Assembly: GCF_000425805.1 (NCBI RefSeq) | Contig: NZ_KE384455.1 | Coordinates: forward strand, 219,610 to 283,609 | Source: Pseudomonas vranovensis DSM 16006 | Lineage (GTDB): Bacteria; Pseudomonadota; Gammaproteobacteria; Pseudomonadales; Pseudomonadaceae | Reading direction: 5' to 3' | DNA: 64,000 bases | In this document: positions 51,588-60,507 of the stretch, piece after piece | Layout: every line of letters starts with the position of its first letter | Position numbering within the stretch: position 1 is the stretch's first letter | The notes under the pieces: model-generated | The model's database searches: none | The model's input: the letters and a program-made list of their open reading frames with translations, nothing else | What the model was told of the DNA's origin: nothing | Made by a program: the position numbers and the translations under genes

Positions 51588-52967
51588 TTATGTGGCGTAG
51601 AGGCTGGCCTCGACATCCATCCCGGCATCACGCATCTGCGCCAGCTTGTAGCGCAGGGTGCGCGGGCTGATACCCAGGCGCTCGGCCGCTTCCTTGCGCC
51701 GGCCGCGTTCGGCGCGCAAGGTATCGATGATCATCTGGAATTCATGGCGGCGCATGTCATCGCCCAGGCCACTGGCCGCCTGCTCAAGCGGCGCTACCGG
51801 CAGGGCCGGAGCCGGGGCGGTGGCGAACATCGGCATGACCCCGGCCAGACAAAAATCCGCCGCCTCGATCACCCCGCCCTGCTGCAGGATCAAGGCGCGC
51901 TGCAGAGCGTTGTCCAGCTCGCGCACATTGCCGGGCCAGGCATAACCCTGCAGGCAGGTCTTGGCCTCGGGCGAAAGGCGCACCGGGGCATGCTTCATTT
52001 TATTGACGTGCCTGGCCAGCAGGCGCTCGGCCAGCGGCAGAATATCGGCGCTGCGCTCGCGCAACGGGCGCCATGCCAGCGGGAACACCGACAGGCGATA
52101 GAACAGATCTTCACGGAAACGCCCCGCTGCCACTTCACCCGCAAGGTCACGGTTGGTAGTGGCTACCACGCGAATATCCAGCGCAATCGGCTTGCGCCCG
52201 CCCACCCGCTCCACTTCCCGCTCCTGCAACACGCGCAGCAGCTTGGCCTGCAGCCCCAGGGGCATTTCGGAAATTTCATCGAGCAACAGGGTGCCGCCGT
52301 CGGCCTGCTCGAACTTGCCCGCCTGGGCAGCAATGGCGCCGGTGAACGAGCCCTTCTCGTGACCGAACAGGGTCGCCTCGAGCATGTTGTCAGGGATCGC
52401 GGCACAGTTGATCGCCACAAACGGCTCGCTGGCACGCCGGGACTGCTGGTGGATGTAGCGCGCCAGCACTTCCTTGCCGGTGCCCGACTCGCCGGAGATC
52501 AATACCGTGGAATCGCTGCGCGCCACCCGCGCGGCCAGCTCCAGCAATTGCGCACTGGCCGGCTCACAGGCCACCGGACCTTCATCGGCCTGCCCTGCCA
52601 CCACGCCAAGGGCATGACGCGTCACCAGCTCCAACAGCGCCCGTGGCTCGAACGGCTTGACCAGATAATCCACGGCGCCCTGGCGCATGGCGTCGACCGC
52701 ACGCTCGACCGCCGCATGGGCGGTCATCAGCAACACCGGCAGTTGCGGCTGGCGCGCACGCAACAGCGCCAGTAACTGGTGGCCGTCCATGCCCGGCATG
52801 TTGACGTCGCTGACCACCAGGCTGAACGCCTCGGCGGCCACCGCCTGCAGCGCCTCTTCGGCCGAGCCGACGGCGCGGTACTCGAAGCCGCCCAGCTCCA
52901 GGGTATCGCCCAGGGCCTGGCGCAGTGCCCGATCATCTTCGACCAGCAGCACCTTGATTGCCTTCAT
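51588..52967 (-). CDS. fleR: sigma-54-dependent flagellar response regulator FleR
   Basis: A 459-residue NtrC-type activator. The receiver (1-115) has Asp54 (VVSDVNMPG). The AAA+ domain (about 133-360) has Walker A GESGTGKE at 159-166 and the sigma-54 contact loop as GSFTGA (206-211) rather than the usual GAFTGA. A C-terminal Fis-type helix-turn-helix (about 415-455; RKEAAERLGISPRTLRYKL) ends it. It activates middle flagellar operons and overlaps fleS by four bases. Confidence 0.96.
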   Translation of the reverse strand: MKAIKVLLVEDDRALRQALGDTLELGGFEYRAVGSAEEALQAVAAEAFSLVVSDVNMPGMDGHQLLALLRARQPQLPVLLMTAHAAVERAVDAMRQGAVDYLVKPFEPRALLELVTRHALGVVAGQADEGPVACEPASAQLLELAARVARSDSTVLISGESGTGKEVLARYIHQQSRRASEPFVAINCAAIPDNMLEATLFGHEKGSFTGAIAAQAGKFEQADGGTLLLDEISEMPLGLQAKLLRVLQEREVERVGGRKPIALDIRVVATTNRDLAGEVAAGRFREDLFYRLSVFPLAWRPLRERSADILPLAERLLARHVNKMKHAPVRLSPEAKTCLQGYAWPGNVRELDNALQRALILQQGGVIEAADFCLAGVMPMFATAPAPALPVAPLEQAASGLGDDMRRHEFQMIIDTLRAERGRRKEAAERLGISPRTLRYKLAQMRDAGMDVEASLYAT

Positions 52968-54178
52968 TGCGTGCTCTCCATGTTCCGCGCATCGATCAAC
53001 GGCAACGTGACCAGCGCACAGGTGCCGCGGCCAGGCCGCGAGCGAAGTTGCAGAACGCCCTGGTGGGCCCGCGCCACGGCCTTGACCACCGCCAGACCAA
53101 GCCCGGTACCGGTGGCCTTGGTGGTCAGGAACGGTTCGCCCAGACGCACCAGCAAAGCGCTGTCGATCCCCGCCCCGGCATCACTGATGCACAGGCGCAG
53201 CACTGGCCCACGGCGGTACAGGTGGACCTTCAGGCGCGCCGGCTCGGTGCTGGCCTGCAGGGCGTTTTCGATCAGGTTGAGCAAGGCGCCCACCAGGGTG
53301 TCGCGATTGCACAGCAACTCACCCAGGTGGCTGTCGCACTGCCAGCGCACCTCATGCCCCTGGACGTGCGCCTGGGCAGCCTGCTGCAAGGCCTGGAACA
53401 ACGCCTTGGGCGTGATCCGGTCAGTCAGCGGCAGCTCGCCCCGGGCGAACACCAGCATGTCGCGCACCTGATGCTCCAGCTCGTGCAGGCGCTCCTTGAG
53501 ATTGCCGGCAAAACGCTGCTGGGTTTCCACCGGCAGGGTCTGCTCCGCCAGGTGGCTGGCATACAGCAGGGCCGCCGACAACGGCGTACGAATCTGATGG
53601 GCCAGTGAAGCGACCATTTTCCCCAACGAAGACAGCCGTTCATGACGGGCCAACTGCCCCTGCAACTGACGGGTTTCGGTCAGGTCGTTGAGCAGCACCA
53701 ACTGCCCGGGCTCGGCATCCAGCGAACGGGTAGCGATCGACAGGCGACGCCCGTCACGCAGCGACACCTCGTGACCATCATCGTCCCGCGGGGCAAAGCT
53801 GCGGGCGATAACCTCGCGCCACAACTCACCTTCCAGCGGCTCGCCAAGCAGGTCGCAGGCGGCAGGATTGGCCTCGCGCACACGCCCCTGGGCATCGATG
53901 ACAATCACACCACCGGGCAACAGGTCGAGCAGGTTCTGCAAACGGTTGGCCAGGCGCTCCTTCTCGGCCAGCTCGGCCATGCGCTGGGCGCTGACCACCG
54001 CCAGCTCGCCCTTGAGTTCGGTGACCCGTGCTTCGAGCAGGCTGTACGACTCGCTCAACTGGCTGGAGACCTGATCGAACAAGGCGAAGGCCTGTTCGAG
54101 GCCAAGGCGGCTTTCCTGTTCGGCGGCGTTTTGCCCCTTCAATTCAGGGACACAGGAGATGGGGGCGGCCTGGGGCAT
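52964..54178 (-). CDS. fleS: cytoplasmic flagellar sensor kinase FleS
   Basis: A 404-residue histidine kinase without transmembrane helices. An N-terminal coiled coil (about 25-82) leads to a PAS domain (about 82-170). The dimerisation histidine is His194 (SLAHQIRTPL), followed by an ATPase domain (N, G1 and G2 boxes; DAGAGI, GTGLGLAVV). It phosphorylates FleR. The signal is not obvious and may be internal. A sigma-54 promoter lies 50-70 bases upstream. Confidence 0.95.
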   Translation of the reverse strand: MPQAAPISCVPELKGQNAAEQESRLGLEQAFALFDQVSSQLSESYSLLEARVTELKGELAVVSAQRMAELAEKERLANRLQNLLDLLPGGVIVIDAQGRVREANPAACDLLGEPLEGELWREVIARSFAPRDDDGHEVSLRDGRRLSIATRSLDAEPGQLVLLNDLTETRQLQGQLARHERLSSLGKMVASLAHQIRTPLSAALLYASHLAEQTLPVETQQRFAGNLKERLHELEHQVRDMLVFARGELPLTDRITPKALFQALQQAAQAHVQGHEVRWQCDSHLGELLCNRDTLVGALLNLIENALQASTEPARLKVHLYRRGPVLRLCISDAGAGIDSALLVRLGEPFLTTKATGTGLGLAVVKAVARAHQGVLQLRSRPGRGTCALVTLPLIDARNMESTQ

Positions 54179-54230
54179 CGTGCTCTCTCGCGTGACTGAC
54201 CGTCATAAAACGGTGTGTTGGCAGCGATAA

Positions 54231-54246
54231 AGCAATAGGCGTGCCG
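54231..54246 (-). promoter_or_regulatory. sigma-54 promoter of fleSR
   Basis: The minus strand reads CGGCACGCCTATTGCT, with correct -24 GG and -12 GC spacing. It is 52 bases before the fleS start. FleQ activates fleSR in Pseudomonas, and this element is where that should occur. Confidence 0.78.
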
Positions 54247-54340
54247 GGTACTTGAGCAACCGGTACAACCCACCAGGGTGCAACCGACCAAAGGCAGGCA
54301 GGACGGGCATTACAGCCCTGTAAAAGGTAGGGATATAACG

Positions 54341-54370
54341 CACAACGGGGCGCCCTGGCGCCCCGTTGTG
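54341..54370 (-). terminator. hairpin after fleQ
   Basis: CACAACGGGGCGCC (54341-54354) pairs perfectly with GGCGCCCCGTTGTG (54357-54370). It begins 12 bases after the fleQ stop. The downstream strand lacks a clear T-run, so it may act as a strong pause or RNA-stabilising stem rather than a classic terminator. Confidence 0.6.
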
Positions 54371-54382
54371 TTCAAGCAAGCG

Positions 54383-55858
54383 TCAATCCTCCGCCTGCTC
54401 CTCGCCGTCTCGACGACTCATGCCGTATTTGCGCATCTTCTCCACCAGGGTGGTGCGGCGAATGCGCAGGCGTTCGGCCGCGCGGGCAACGATACCATTG
54501 GCATCGTCCAGCGCCTGCTGGATCAGGCCCTGCTCCAGCCCCCCCAGGTAGTCCTTGAGGTCCAGGCCTTCGGGCGGCAGCATGGCGTGGGTGGCGAAGC
54601 TCGGCGAGCCGCCATTGATGGCCACGCGCTCTTCCAGGTCCGAACGCAGGCTGTCGACCAGTTGCTCGTCTTCATCATCCACATAGCGGAATTTCTTCGG
54701 CAGCTCCGACACACCGATCACCCCGTACGGGTGCATGATCGCCATGCGCTCGACCAGGTTGGCGAGCTCACGGACGTTGCCCGGCCAACCGTGGCGGCAC
54801 AGCGACATGATCGCCGCCGAGTTGAAGCGGATCGAGCCACGCTTCTCGTGCTCCATGCGCGAGATCAGCTCGTTCATCAGCAGCGGGATGTCCTCGACGC
54901 GCTCACGCAGCGGGGCCATCTCGATCGGGAATACGTTGAGGCGGTAGTACAGGTCTTCGCGGAAGGTCCCCGCCTCGATCATGCTCTCGAGGTTTTTGTG
55001 GGTCGCGGCGATGATGCGCACGTCGATGCCCTGGGTCTTGTTGCTGCCTACGCGCTCGAAGGTACGCTCCTGCAATACGCGCAGCAGCTTGACCTGCATC
55101 GGCAGCGGCATGTCGCCGATTTCGTCGAGGAACAAGGTACCGCCGTTGGCCAGCTCGAATCGCCCGGCACGACTGGTGATGGCCCCGGTAAAAGCGCCCT
55201 TCTCGTGCCCGAACAGTTCGCTTTCCAGCAGCTCGGCCGGGATCGCGCCGCAATTGACTGGCACGAACGGCGCTTCGCGGCGCTTGGAATGGTAATGCAG
55301 GTTGCGCGCGACCACTTCCTTGCCGGTGCCCGACTCGCCAAGGATCAGCACGCTGGCATCGGTGTCGGCCACTTGCTGCATCATCTGGCGCACGTGCTGA
55401 ATGGCGCGGCTGGTGCCGACCAGGCTGCGGAACAGGTTCGGCTCGCGCTGGCGACCGCGCTCGCGCGCCTGGTCGTACATCTCGCGATAGACCTGGGCAC
55501 GGTGCAGCGAGTCCAGCAATTTGCTGTAGCTGGGCGGCATTTCGAGGTTGGACAGCACGCGACGACGCAGGTCGTCTGGAAGCTCGACAGAAGAAATTTC
55601 ACCAATTAGCAAAACCGGAAGGAACTCATCCCAGGTTGCTACTGTCTTTAGCAAGCCCATCAGACTTGCCGGAGCGTTTACGGTCCCGATCAGGACACAG
55701 AGTACTTCACGACTGGACGACAACGACTCGACCACCTGCTGCCAATCAAGGCTGGAGCAGGACAAATTTTCTTCCCCAAGAAAATTCAGTACCACCGCTA
55801 GATCGCGGCGGCGGGCGCTATCGTCATCGATCAGCAGGATTTTGGTTTCACGCCACAT
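54383..55858 (-). CDS. fleQ: flagellar master regulator FleQ
   Basis: A 491-residue sigma-54 activator. The N-terminal FleQ-type receiver-like domain lacks the usual phosphoacceptor aspartate. The AAA+ domain has Walker A GESGTGKE (174-181), GAFTGA (221-226) and DEIGDMPL. LFRS (142-145) and Arg185 match the c-di-GMP binding residues of P. aeruginosa FleQ. A Fis-type helix-turn-helix is at the C terminus. FleQ switches on flagellar genes and, with c-di-GMP and FleN, controls biofilm genes. GGGAAG lies upstream of the ATG. Confidence 0.98.
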   Translation of the reverse strand: MWRETKILLIDDDSARRRDLAVVLNFLGEENLSCSSLDWQQVVESLSSSREVLCVLIGTVNAPASLMGLLKTVATWDEFLPVLLIGEISSVELPDDLRRRVLSNLEMPPSYSKLLDSLHRAQVYREMYDQARERGRQREPNLFRSLVGTSRAIQHVRQMMQQVADTDASVLILGESGTGKEVVARNLHYHSKRREAPFVPVNCGAIPAELLESELFGHEKGAFTGAITSRAGRFELANGGTLFLDEIGDMPLPMQVKLLRVLQERTFERVGSNKTQGIDVRIIAATHKNLESMIEAGTFREDLYYRLNVFPIEMAPLRERVEDIPLLMNELISRMEHEKRGSIRFNSAAIMSLCRHGWPGNVRELANLVERMAIMHPYGVIGVSELPKKFRYVDDEDEQLVDSLRSDLEERVAINGGSPSFATHAMLPPEGLDLKDYLGGLEQGLIQQALDDANGIVARAAERLRIRRTTLVEKMRKYGMSRRDGEEQAED

Positions 55859-56028
55859 GCAATAGCAACTTCCCTAGTCATTTCGGCGCCCTATTCTGGG
55901 CATGCTCGACATCATTCCGACTGAACGGTCAGTTTCGGACGTCTGAATATTGGAAAACAGCTACTAGTTAAGTCAAAAAAGCGGGCACAGTCAAATTTAT
56001 GGCGCCCCTAATTCAGCTCGGCGCAATA
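55859..56028 (-). promoter_or_regulatory. fleQ upstream region
   Basis: A 170-base, relatively AT-rich stretch before fleQ. TTGACT followed 18 bases later by CAATAT is a possible sigma-70 promoter on the minus strand. I see no -24/-12 element, which fits fleQ being the top of the cascade. No hairpin terminator for fliT is evident. Confidence 0.3.
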
Positions 56029-56325
56029 TTAGCTGAATAGTTGATACACTTTTGAAGCATTTTTGGACTGATTGATCTGGGTCATTTCATTGGCGATTGC
56101 CTGGCGCTCGCCGATGGTCACGTCCAGCAATTCACGGTAGACCTGCAGCAACCCTTCCAGCTTTTCACGCACCACCGCCTCGTCCATCGCCTCCTCGTTG
56201 AGCATCTCATCGATGCACGAGCGGCAGGTCTCGTCCAGTTTGCCGATGGCTTCCCAGTTGCGCTCGCTCAGCGCGCTCAGCAGCGCGTTGCGGGTATCGT
56301 CCATTCGTTGCAGTGCGTGACTCAT
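56029..56325 (-). CDS. fliT: FliT-like flagellar chaperone
   Basis: A 98-residue helical, acidic protein in the fliT position after fliS. FliT-family proteins bind the cap protein FliD in the cytoplasm and can interact with FliI/FliJ. The ERNWEAIGKLDETCRSCIDE segment and the length fit the FliT/FleP-type proteins of Pseudomonas. Sequence identity to enteric FliT is low, so the call leans on context. Confidence 0.75.
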   Translation of the reverse strand: MSHALQRMDDTRNALLSALSERNWEAIGKLDETCRSCIDEMLNEEAMDEAVVREKLEGLLQVYRELLDVTIGERQAIANEMTQINQSKNASKVYQLFS

Positions 56326-56348
56326 GGCATCATCCTCGGCCGACCGGC

Positions 56349-56750
56349 CTATTCAACAGGGGCAGCGGCAGCGATCTCGTCCCAGCCACTTTTCACGGTG
56401 ATCAGCAGGCGCGCCACTTCATCGATGATTTCGGCATCGTTGTCGACGTTGGCCTGCATCAGGCGATTGGTCATGTAGACGTACAGGCTGTCCAGACGCT
56501 CGACGTAGGCTGGGTCATCGCTCTTGCTGGCATCGAGGCCATCGCGCAGGCCGATGATGATATCGATGGCCTTGCCCAGCATCAGACCCTTCTCGGCGAT
56601 GTCACCACGGGCCATGGCGCCTTTGGCCTGGGCCATGCGGTCCAGGCCGCCTTCCATCAGCATCTGCACCAGGCGATGGGGCGTGGCCTCGGAGATCTGA
56701 GCATGGGAATTGACCTTCTGGTACTGACGAAGGGCTCTCATGGGGTTCAT
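56349..56750 (-). CDS. fliS: flagellin export chaperone FliS
   Basis: A 133-residue four-helix FliS. YQKVNSHAQISEATPHRLVQ and MLMEGGLDRMAQAKGAM are family signatures. It binds the C terminus of FliC in the cytoplasm to prevent premature polymerisation. GAGGT lies six bases before the ATG at 56750; a second ATG three codons on is less well placed. It sits 144 bases after fliD, with a hairpin between. Confidence 0.95.
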   Translation of the reverse strand: MNPMRALRQYQKVNSHAQISEATPHRLVQMLMEGGLDRMAQAKGAMARGDIAEKGLMLGKAIDIIIGLRDGLDASKSDDPAYVERLDSLYVYMTNRLMQANVDNDAEIIDEVARLLITVKSGWDEIAAAAPVE

Positions 56751-56843
56751 GTTGCTACCTCGTAACAGGCAAAACTGCATTAGGTGGATTAACCAGCGTA
56801 TCGGCGGGCGCTGGCAAAACTTTACCCGCCCTGTTCAAGCACA

Positions 56844-56876
56844 AAGCCCGGGTGGCACAAAGGCCAACCCGGGCTT
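56844..56876 (-). terminator. hairpin between fliD and fliS
   Basis: AAGCCCGGGT (56844-56853) pairs with ACCCGGGCTT (56867-56876). On the minus strand it follows the fliD stop by 18 bases, with only a short T-run. It may partly terminate fliD transcription before fliS. Confidence 0.6.
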
Positions 56877-56894
56877 GCTTGTCGCTACGCCGAA

Positions 56895-58283
56895 TCACTC
56901 GTTCTTGCTGCGCGCGTTCAGGGCGTTGAGGGTGGTCATCACGCTGTTGCTCTGGGCGCGCAACTGGGCGACCAGCGAGTCCATGGCGTTGTACTTGTCC
57001 TGCAGACTCTTCTGCAAGGCGGTCATGCGCTCGTCCAACGAGTCTTGCTGTTTCTTCAGGTCGTTCAGATTTTCGGTCAGCGATTTGCTGCGTTCGGCCA
57101 GCGTGCCGGTTGTGGCCTTGGCGTAATCGTCAGTGACCTTGGTCATGCGCGCCAGCAAACCATCCTTGCCGTTGAAGATACTGGAGATATCTGCGGCATT
57201 GGTCGCTACGGCCTTGTCCCACTTCTTGTCGTCCAGGCTCAACAAGCCGCCGTCCTGCGAAGACGTGACGCCGAATGCCGCCAGGGACTTCATGGTGCCA
57301 TTGCCCGAGAGCACATTGAGTTCGCTCCGGATCGAGGACATCAAGGTACGCATCGTGGCATCACCGGTCAGTGCGCCAGCAATAGGCTGACCATCGGCCC
57401 CCATAGTGACCTTGGTCTCAGTGTTGATGACCTTTATCAGAGCGTTGTAGGTATCGATAAAACCTTTGACGCCAGACTTGAGCGCTGCGGGGCTGGTACT
57501 CAATGACAGCACCGTCGGATTGAGTTCACCCGTGGTGGCGTTTTTCCCGGATACGCCGGTCAACTTGATATTCAGCCCACTCACAGCGTCAGAGATGTTA
57601 TTGGTCTTGGACTCCATGTCGATGCCGTCGATGCTGTACTTGGCATTCTTCGGCTCATCGACCACGGTGTAACCGGTGTCGATGCCCGAGTTGCCCGACA
57701 TCGTCAGGTCAGAGCCCTCGCCCATGGTGGTCGAGGTCAGTACCAGGCGCGAGCCATTGGCGTCGGTGAGGATGTTGGCGCTCAGGCCCGAGGTACCGAA
57801 CTGAGTGTTGATGCTGTCGCGCACCTGCTGCAGGGTCGCGCCCGGCGGCACACTCAGGTCGTAGTGCTTACCAGCCTGCGAAATGGTCAGGGTGGTCGGG
57901 GTCGTCCCGGCATTGACTACCGAACTGGTACCACCGGCGTATACCTTGGTGGACAACTTGGAAGCACTGGCCATTTGAGTGACCAGCAAGGTGAAGCTGC
58001 CCGTCGACGCACCTGCTGCCGAGGTGAACGTCGCTACTTTTTCGTCGGAAGAGGTAAGGCTCAGGCCGGCGAAGCTGTTATCCGTACCCATGCTCGCCAA
58101 CGCGCCTCGGAAGGCATCCAGGGCTGCCTGGATCTTGCCGATGGAAGACAATGTGGTGGTCGCCTTCAGTGTCTGGGTATTGATCTGTGCCTGCTTGGGC
58201 GCGCGCTCGGCGTCAACCAGGGACTTCACAATGGCCTGGGTATCGATGTCCGAACCGATACCGCTGACTGTTGTACCCGCCAT
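56895..58283 (-). CDS. fliD: flagellar filament cap protein FliD
   Basis: A 462-residue cap protein (HAP2). Conserved ends show SGIGSDIDTQAIVKSLVDAE near the N terminus and a C-terminal coiled coil. The middle carries the surface domains. It caps the filament and can act as an adhesin. Two adjacent ATGs start the frame; 58283 is preferred because GGAG is seven bases from it and four from the first (58286). Confidence 0.96.
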   Translation of the reverse strand: MAGTTVSGIGSDIDTQAIVKSLVDAERAPKQAQINTQTLKATTTLSSIGKIQAALDAFRGALASMGTDNSFAGLSLTSSDEKVATFTSAAGASTGSFTLLVTQMASASKLSTKVYAGGTSSVVNAGTTPTTLTISQAGKHYDLSVPPGATLQQVRDSINTQFGTSGLSANILTDANGSRLVLTSTTMGEGSDLTMSGNSGIDTGYTVVDEPKNAKYSIDGIDMESKTNNISDAVSGLNIKLTGVSGKNATTGELNPTVLSLSTSPAALKSGVKGFIDTYNALIKVINTETKVTMGADGQPIAGALTGDATMRTLMSSIRSELNVLSGNGTMKSLAAFGVTSSQDGGLLSLDDKKWDKAVATNAADISSIFNGKDGLLARMTKVTDDYAKATTGTLAERSKSLTENLNDLKKQQDSLDERMTALQKSLQDKYNAMDSLVAQLRAQSNSVMTTLNALNARSKNE

Positions 58284-58365
58284 CATTGTGCTCCTTGTTC
58301 AGTGGCTGCCACTTTCTTGACGAACGGCGTCGCAAAGTTCAGGCAGCAACAAAATTCATGCCAGC

Positions 58366-58713
58366 TCAGGCCTTGTCGGTAAACAACAGGCTGCCGGCTT
58401 CGCTGAGGCTTTGCGCCAGTTTCAGCGCGGTTTCCGACGGAATCTGGCGAATCACGTCACCCGACTCGGTGGCGATGACCTTGACCACAACCCGGCCGGT
58501 GGAATCATCGAGGGCGAAATCCAGCTTGCGCTGGCTGGCCTGGACGAATTCGCGAATATCCTTCACCGCTTTTTCCAGCTCGTCGCGCTTGGGCTCCGCC
58601 ACAGGCGCTACCGCCTCCAGGGCCTTGGCACGCGCAGCCGGCTCGTTGTTCGGCGTAGCGTTCTGGGGCACGACCGGCTGATAAGTCAGGTTCAACTTGA
58701 CGCTCATGTCCAT
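58366..58713 (-). CDS. flaG: flagellar protein FlaG
   Basis: A 115-residue FlaG-family protein. The C-terminal domain (about 55-112) has DSTGRVVVKVIATESGDVIR and IPSETALKLAQSL, typical of FlaG. It affects filament length in polar flagellates. GGAG lies seven bases before the ATG at 58713; a second ATG two codons later (58707) is possible. It lies between fliC and fliD. Confidence 0.92.
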   Translation of the reverse strand: MDMSVKLNLTYQPVVPQNATPNNEPAARAKALEAVAPVAEPKRDELEKAVKDIREFVQASQRKLDFALDDSTGRVVVKVIATESGDVIRQIPSETALKLAQSLSEAGSLLFTDKA

Positions 58714-58732
58714 GTCCGGACTCCTTATCACG

Positions 58733-58768
58733 AAAAAACGGAAGGGCACGTAAACGCGCCCTTCCGTT
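58733..58768 (-). terminator. rho-independent terminator of fliC
   Basis: AACGGAAGGGC (58737-58747) pairs with GCCCTTCCGTT (58758-58768). On the minus strand the stem is followed by TTTTTTCG, giving a textbook terminator 18 bases after the fliC stop and shortly before flaG. Some read-through to flaG is possible. Confidence 0.9.
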
Positions 58769-58786
58769 ATTTACCAGGCGCCGATA

Positions 58787-60241
58787 TTACTGAAGCAGCT
58801 TCAGTACAGCGGATGGCAGCTGGTTGGCTTGCGACAGGATCGAGGTCGAAGCCGACTGCAGGGTCTGTTGCTTGGTCAGCTCGGCAGTTTCAGCCGCGAA
58901 GTCCACGTCCTGCACGGTGGAGCGTGCAGCGGTGGAGTTCTTCTGGATGTTCTGCAGGTTGTCGACGGTGGTGGTCAGACGGTTCTGGGTAGCACCCAGG
59001 TTCGAACGCACGTCGTCGATCGAGCCGATGGCCTTGTCGATAACTGCCAGGGCGTTCTGAGCCAGGGCGGCGTCCGTGACGTTGGTGTCAGCGATGGTGG
59101 TTTTCTTGGAGGTGGCTGCAGTGGCGGTAGCATCACCGAACAGACCCTTCACGCCATCGCCAGTCAGCGAGTAACCCTTAGCCGAATCCAGCGACACTTG
59201 ACCAGTAACGATCAGGTCGGTTGTAGCCAATGCAGTGCCGCCGGCAGTTGGGTATTCGCCGTCGCCGTCTTTAGCCGAAACCTTAATGCCTGCTTGAGCA
59301 CCAGCATCGGTAGCGCTGAATTTCAGGTTTTCGCCGGTATCGGACTTAACCGACAGCGATCCGCCGTTGGATTCGTCGTAGTTGACGCTGATACCCAGTT
59401 TGGCAGCGTTAGACTTCAACTGATCAGCGAGGCCCGCGGTATCGGTGACACCAACAAACTCAACTTTCTGACCACCTACTTCCAAAGTGAAGTTTGCAGA
59501 CTTAGTGGTAGATCCAGTAATTGCAGTGCTATCTACTTCGAACTTGACCTCAGTGCTGGCAGTTGCCGAAAGGCCACCTACGGCGCCGTTCAGCAGAGCT
59601 GCGGTGGTCTTCGCCGAAGAACCTTCTTTGATGGTCACAGTTTCCGACTGGCCGTTACCGGTCACGACGATGTCACCACCAGCTACACCTTTATCGGTAG
59701 GGGTGATCGCAACGCTCTTGACCTGCTGCGAACCAATGTTGTTTGCAGCAACGTTGTCCAGGGTCAGGTTGATGGTTTCGTTAGCGTTCGCGCCAACCTG
59801 AATGGCCTTGGTGCCGTAGGAACCGTCCAGCAGCTTCTGGCCACCGAAGGTGGTGGTCTGGGAGATACGGGTCAGTTCGGCAGTCAGCGCCTGGTATTCG
59901 TCGTTGTTCGACTTGCGGTCTTCGGCGCTCAGGGAGCCAGTAGCCGAGGACAGGGCCAGGGTACGCATTTTCTGCAGGATGTCGGTCGACGCCTGCATTG
60001 CGCCTTCAGCGGTCTGGGCAATGGAGATACCGTCGTTGGCGTTCTTGACCGCTTGGCCCAGGCCGTTGATCTGGCTGGTCAGGCGGTTGGAGATCTGCAG
60101 GCCGGCAGCGTCGTCTTTGGCGCTGTTGATACGCAGGCCGGAGGACAGGCGCTGCATCGAGGTTGCCAGAGCGTTGCCAGCCTTGTTCAGGTTGCCCTGA
60201 GTGGTGATCGACGCAATGTTGGAGTTTACGGTTAATGCCAT
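58787..60241 (-). CDS. fliC: flagellin FliC
   Basis: A 484-residue flagellin. The conserved N-terminal D0/D1 (about 1-175; RLSSGLRINSAKDDAAGLQI) and C-terminal D1/D0 (about 385-484; LSQANQLPSAVLKLLQ at the end) frame a variable surface domain (about 176-385) rich in Gly, Ser and Thr. No cysteine is present. It is secreted by the flagellar export system and forms the filament. The middle third is less GC-rich than the ends. FliS binds its C terminus. Transcription is from a sigma-28 promoter about 80 bases upstream. Confidence 0.98.
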   Translation of the reverse strand: MALTVNSNIASITTQGNLNKAGNALATSMQRLSSGLRINSAKDDAAGLQISNRLTSQINGLGQAVKNANDGISIAQTAEGAMQASTDILQKMRTLALSSATGSLSAEDRKSNNDEYQALTAELTRISQTTTFGGQKLLDGSYGTKAIQVGANANETINLTLDNVAANNIGSQQVKSVAITPTDKGVAGGDIVVTGNGQSETVTIKEGSSAKTTAALLNGAVGGLSATASTEVKFEVDSTAITGSTTKSANFTLEVGGQKVEFVGVTDTAGLADQLKSNAAKLGISVNYDESNGGSLSVKSDTGENLKFSATDAGAQAGIKVSAKDGDGEYPTAGGTALATTDLIVTGQVSLDSAKGYSLTGDGVKGLFGDATATAATSKKTTIADTNVTDAALAQNALAVIDKAIGSIDDVRSNLGATQNRLTTTVDNLQNIQKNSTAARSTVQDVDFAAETAELTKQQTLQSASTSILSQANQLPSAVLKLLQ

Positions 60242-60321
60242 GACGAAATCCTCGTTGGATGGATACTGCGGCTTCCGGCCCTGGCAACCGCCGGGTGTGG
60301 CCTAGAGAACCTTCGTAATGG

Positions 60322-60349
60322 TTATCGTCGTGAACGCAGGTTGCTTGAG
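60322..60349 (-). promoter_or_regulatory. sigma-28 (FliA) promoter of fliC
   Basis: On the minus strand CTCAAG (-35 region) is followed after 14 bases by GACGATAA (-10), close to the FliA consensus GCCGATAA. It lies about 80 bases before the fliC ATG, giving a leader of about 70 nucleotides. Confidence 0.85.
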
Positions 60350-60450
60350 GGGTTTTTTCAAATTTTTTACTAGCACCGTGCCACCCCCTTGCAATTCAAG
60401 GCCTTAGGCACCGTAAAAATCGTGCATTCGCGGTAATTTTGACGCCAATA

Positions 60451-60486
60451 AAAAACGCCCATGACGTTTCGGTCATGGGCGTTTTT
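60451..60486 (-). terminator. rho-independent terminator of the ketosynthase gene
   Basis: AAAAACGCCCATGAC (60451-60465) pairs perfectly with GTCATGGGCGTTTTT (60472-60486) around a six-base loop. A T-run follows on both strands, so it can stop transcripts in either direction. It isolates fliC from the upstream ketosynthase gene. Confidence 0.93.
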
Positions 60487-60507
60487 GTGTACGGCACTAC
60501 GTAAAAG

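Noticed and set aside
58284..58365. possible -24/-12 promoter before fliD (TGGCAT...TTGCT on the minus strand)
   Set aside because: GG and GC are 15 bases apart rather than 12, so the spacing does not fit sigma-54.
58829..60235. 468-codon open frame on the plus strand opposite fliC
   Set aside because: It is a shadow of the flagellin gene, with repeated Gly/Val/Arg-rich composition, no ribosome site and no recognisable domain.
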